Assembly (NCBI GenBank): GCA_937923125.1
Contig: CALALK010000207.1
Span: 1 to 6,815 of the forward strand
Direction: 5' to 3'
Length of the DNA: 6,815 nt
Source of the DNA: an uncultured Carnobacterium sp.
GTDB taxonomy: Bacteria > Bacillota > Bacilli > Lactobacillales > Aerococcaceae
Shown here in pieces: positions 5,153 through 6,815 of this stretch (positions are counted from its first letter, which is position 1; each line of letters begins with the position of its first letter). Made by a program: the position numbers and the translations under genes. The notes under the pieces are model-generated. The model did not search any database and had not been told where the DNA came from. It saw only the letters and a list, made by a program, of their open reading frames with translations.

Positions 5153-6815
5153 ATGAAAAAGGTATTCTATTTATTTTTAGGAATCTTAACAGTATTCCTT
5201 ATTTTGGGAGGTTTGAAGAGTCCGGCAGTATCGGCGAAGGAAGTAGCACTCAATGTGACAAAACAAGTAGTGACACCAGCAAAATCGCCAGCAGACCAAT
5301 ATACAGATATTAGTGTGGAGATGAATTTTGGGGTTCCGTCAACAGCCGCTAAGGGGGATACGACGGAAATTAAGTTACCAGACAACTTGAAATTTATTGA
5401 AAATCAAACATTTAAAATTACAAACGATGCAGGTGATGTGATTGCAGATGCGGTCATTAATCGTGATACAAAAACCATTACATTAACATACACAGATTTC
5501 GTTGAAAAACGTTCAGACATTACAGGTAATTTAAAATTTGCAGTACGTGTAGATATTACAAAACAACATGAAAACACAAAAATTCCAGTAAAATTAACAA
5601 TCGACAAACAAACAAAAACAGTCGGTGAATTTAATTATGTATTTGTTCCTGGAGACTTAAATAAAGAGTTTGACAAAGTGAGCTGGGGAACAAAAAAAGC
5701 AGAAGACGGCAGCATTACTCGTACGTATGAATTACGTGTGAATGCGACAAAACAAGCATTTTCAGATGCTATCGTAACAGACCAATTGCAAACAGAAGGT
5801 ATGGAATATGTTCCAACAAGTGTGAAAGTGTATAAAGGTGTCTGGGCCGAAGGAAATGACGGAAAACTTGCCTTGAAGAATAGACAGCTTGTGACTGATA
5901 AAGAAGTGACTTTTGCAGCAGATAACAAGAGCTTTACAGTGAAATTAGGCGAAGTTGCTCAATCAGAGGGCTACTTAATCGAGTATCAAGTGCGTGTTCC
6001 TTATGCGCCAGCTTCAGGGGAAACATTTGTGAACTATGCAAGCTTAGATGCAAACAAAACACGTATTGATGCAAAAGAATCACCATATGTATACCAAACA
6101 GCTAGTGGTTCAGCGGATGGTTACACATTTGAAATTATTATTAATAAAAAAGGAGACGATGGTTCAGCTTTAGCAAACGCTGAATTTGACGTTATCCGTA
6201 AAGTAACTGGTAAATCTGTTGGTAAATTAGTCACAGGAGCAGATGGTACTGCAAAAGTATCCAACTTATTACGCGATGAATACATTATTCGTGAAACAAA
6301 AGCTCCTTCAGGATTCCAACTGTTAGAAGACGATGTAGTCGTAAATGCAGCAGATTTTGATGCAAGTAAAGTAGCTCGTAAGGAAATTGTCAATAAAGCA
6401 GAGACAACGACAACAACTACTACGACGACAACAACTACAACAACTACAACAACAACAGAAGCTCCAACGACTGTGACAACAACGGAAGCACCAACGACTG
6501 TGACAACAACAACGGAAGCACCAACAACTGTTACGACAACAACAGAAGCACCAACAACAGTAACAACAACAACGCAAGCTCCGACAACTGTGACAACAAC
6601 GACGGAAGCACCAACAACTGTTACGACAACAACAGAAGCTCCAACAACTGTTACGACAACAACAGAAGCACCAACAACAGTAACAACAACAACGCAAGCT
6701 CCGACAACTGTGACAACAACGACGGAAGCACCAACAACTGTTACGACAACAACAGAAGCTCCAACAACTGTTACGACAACAACAGAAGCACCAACAACAG
6801 TAACAACAACAACGC
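5153..6815 (+). CDS. Cna-like surface adhesin with Thr-rich stalk, 3' end outside window
   Basis: Secreted MSCRAMM-type adhesin, open for 554 codons to the window edge with no stop. Residues 1-28 are a signal peptide: KK, a hydrophobic core, and cleavage after AVSA; there is no YSIRK motif. Residues about 31-165 resemble the N1 Ig-like domain of Cna-type adhesins (KGDTTEIKLP, then TYTDFVE at 112-118 and a following ITGNLKF). Residues about 166-318 resemble the collagen-binding N2 domain (KVSWG near 175-179, YELRVN, TDQL, latch-like FVNYASL at 292-298). Residues about 324-416 are one CnaB (SpaA-type) domain, with candidate isopeptide residues K332, E381 in RETKAP and N414. From residue 418 comes a run of 18 Thr, then repeats of about 10 residues, TTTTEAPTTV. 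An LPXTG sorting signal is expected beyond the edge but not seen. Ligand unknown; collagen is a guess from domain type. Confidence 0.85.
   Translation, partial: MKKVFYLFLGILTVFLILGGLKSPAVSAKEVALNVTKQVVTPAKSPADQYTDISVEMNFGVPSTAAKGDTTEIKLPDNLKFIENQTFKITNDAGDVIADAVINRDTKTITLTYTDFVEKRSDITGNLKFAVRVDITKQHENTKIPVKLTIDKQTKTVGEFNYVFVPGDLNKEFDKVSWGTKKAEDGSITRTYELRVNATKQAFSDAIVTDQLQTEGMEYVPTSVKVYKGVWAEGNDGKLALKNRQLVTDKEVTFAADNKSFTVKLGEVAQSEGYLIEYQVRVPYAPASGETFVNYASLDANKTRIDAKESPYVYQTASGSADGYTFEIIINKKGDDGSALANAEFDVIRKVTGKSVGKLVTGADGTAKVSNLLRDEYIIRETKAPSGFQLLEDDVVVNAADFDASKVARKEIVNKAETTTTTTTTTTTTTTTTTTEAPTTVTTTEAPTTVTTTTEAPTTVTTTTEAPTTVTTTTQAPTTVTTTTEAPTTVTTTTEAPTTVTTTTEAPTTVTTTTQAPTTVTTTTEAPTTVTTTTEAPTTVTTTTEAPTTVTTTT
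6404..6815 (+). repeat. Thr-rich stalk repeats with a 120-bp exact tandem unit
   Basis: The segment begins with 18 consecutive Thr codons (6404-6457) using mixed ACA/ACG/ACT. Then come units of EAPTTVTTTT, the first one residue short (9), the rest 10 residues (30 bp). From 6521 the DNA is perfectly periodic at 120 bp (four 30-bp units, 40 residues) to the window end, about 2.5 copies without one mismatch. Each 120-bp block has three Glu-containing units and one with Gln in place of Glu (CAAGCTCCG). The earlier units (6458-6520) are diverged. Array length and end are not visible. Confidence 0.95.

Noticed and set aside
5167..6393. Several minus-strand frames of 67-97 codons
   Set aside because: The plus strand is one continuous open frame here with signal peptide and domains, and the minus frames lack ribosome binding sites.
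6323..6697. Minus-strand frame rich in Cys, Trp and Arg
   Set aside because: It is the antisense shadow of the Thr-codon repeats (ACA/ACC read backwards) and lies wholly within the adhesin gene.
6404..6815. Possible CRISPR-like repeat array
   Set aside because: Repeats are directly tandem at 30/120 bp with no spacers and encode an in-frame protein stalk.

Overview
The window is moderately AT-rich DNA with strong GGAGG-type ribosome binding sites, sigma-A-like promoters, a PyrR attenuator and a DeoR-type fructose regulator. This points to a low-GC Gram-positive bacterium of the Lactobacillales. A Granulicatella-like oral or mucosal coccus is my guess from protein character and gene mix, at low confidence.

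Layout, left to right. Bases 1-345 carry no convincing gene. They hold a phased array of 16-bp dyads (27-90) that looks like an operator for a gene beyond the left edge, then a foldable three-way-junction element (about 181-279). cysK (cysteine synthase) is on the minus strand at 346-1272, with its own promoter at 1326-1354. Divergent from it is a uracil permease gene (pyrP/uraA, 1545-2837), preceded by a PyrR-binding hairpin and attenuator and closed by a rho-independent terminator. Bases 2891-3147 hold an 89-bp imperfect palindrome and an AT-rich promoter/operator region.

Next comes a fructose-type operon: a DeoR-family repressor (fruR, 3148-3906), a PfkB-family 1-phosphofructokinase (fruK, 3922-4839), and then only the last ~41 codons of what looks like the fructose PTS permease fruA (4844-4969), ahead of an intact terminator. 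The transporter that should feed this operon appears to have been deleted. After a near-consensus promoter (5088-5116), a large secreted adhesin gene starts at 5153 and runs off the right edge. It has a signal peptide, two Cna-like N-terminal Ig-type domains, one CnaB domain, and a Thr-rich mucin-like stalk encoded by a perfect 120-bp tandem repeat.

The genes do not form one pathway. Housekeeping sulfur assimilation, pyrimidine uptake under PyrR control, and a crippled fructose operon sit beside a surface adhesin. I see no CRISPR array, transposase, tRNA or rRNA. The most notable points are the fruA remnant, the repeat-built adhesin stalk, the 16-bp-phased dyad array and the unassigned branched RNA-like element.
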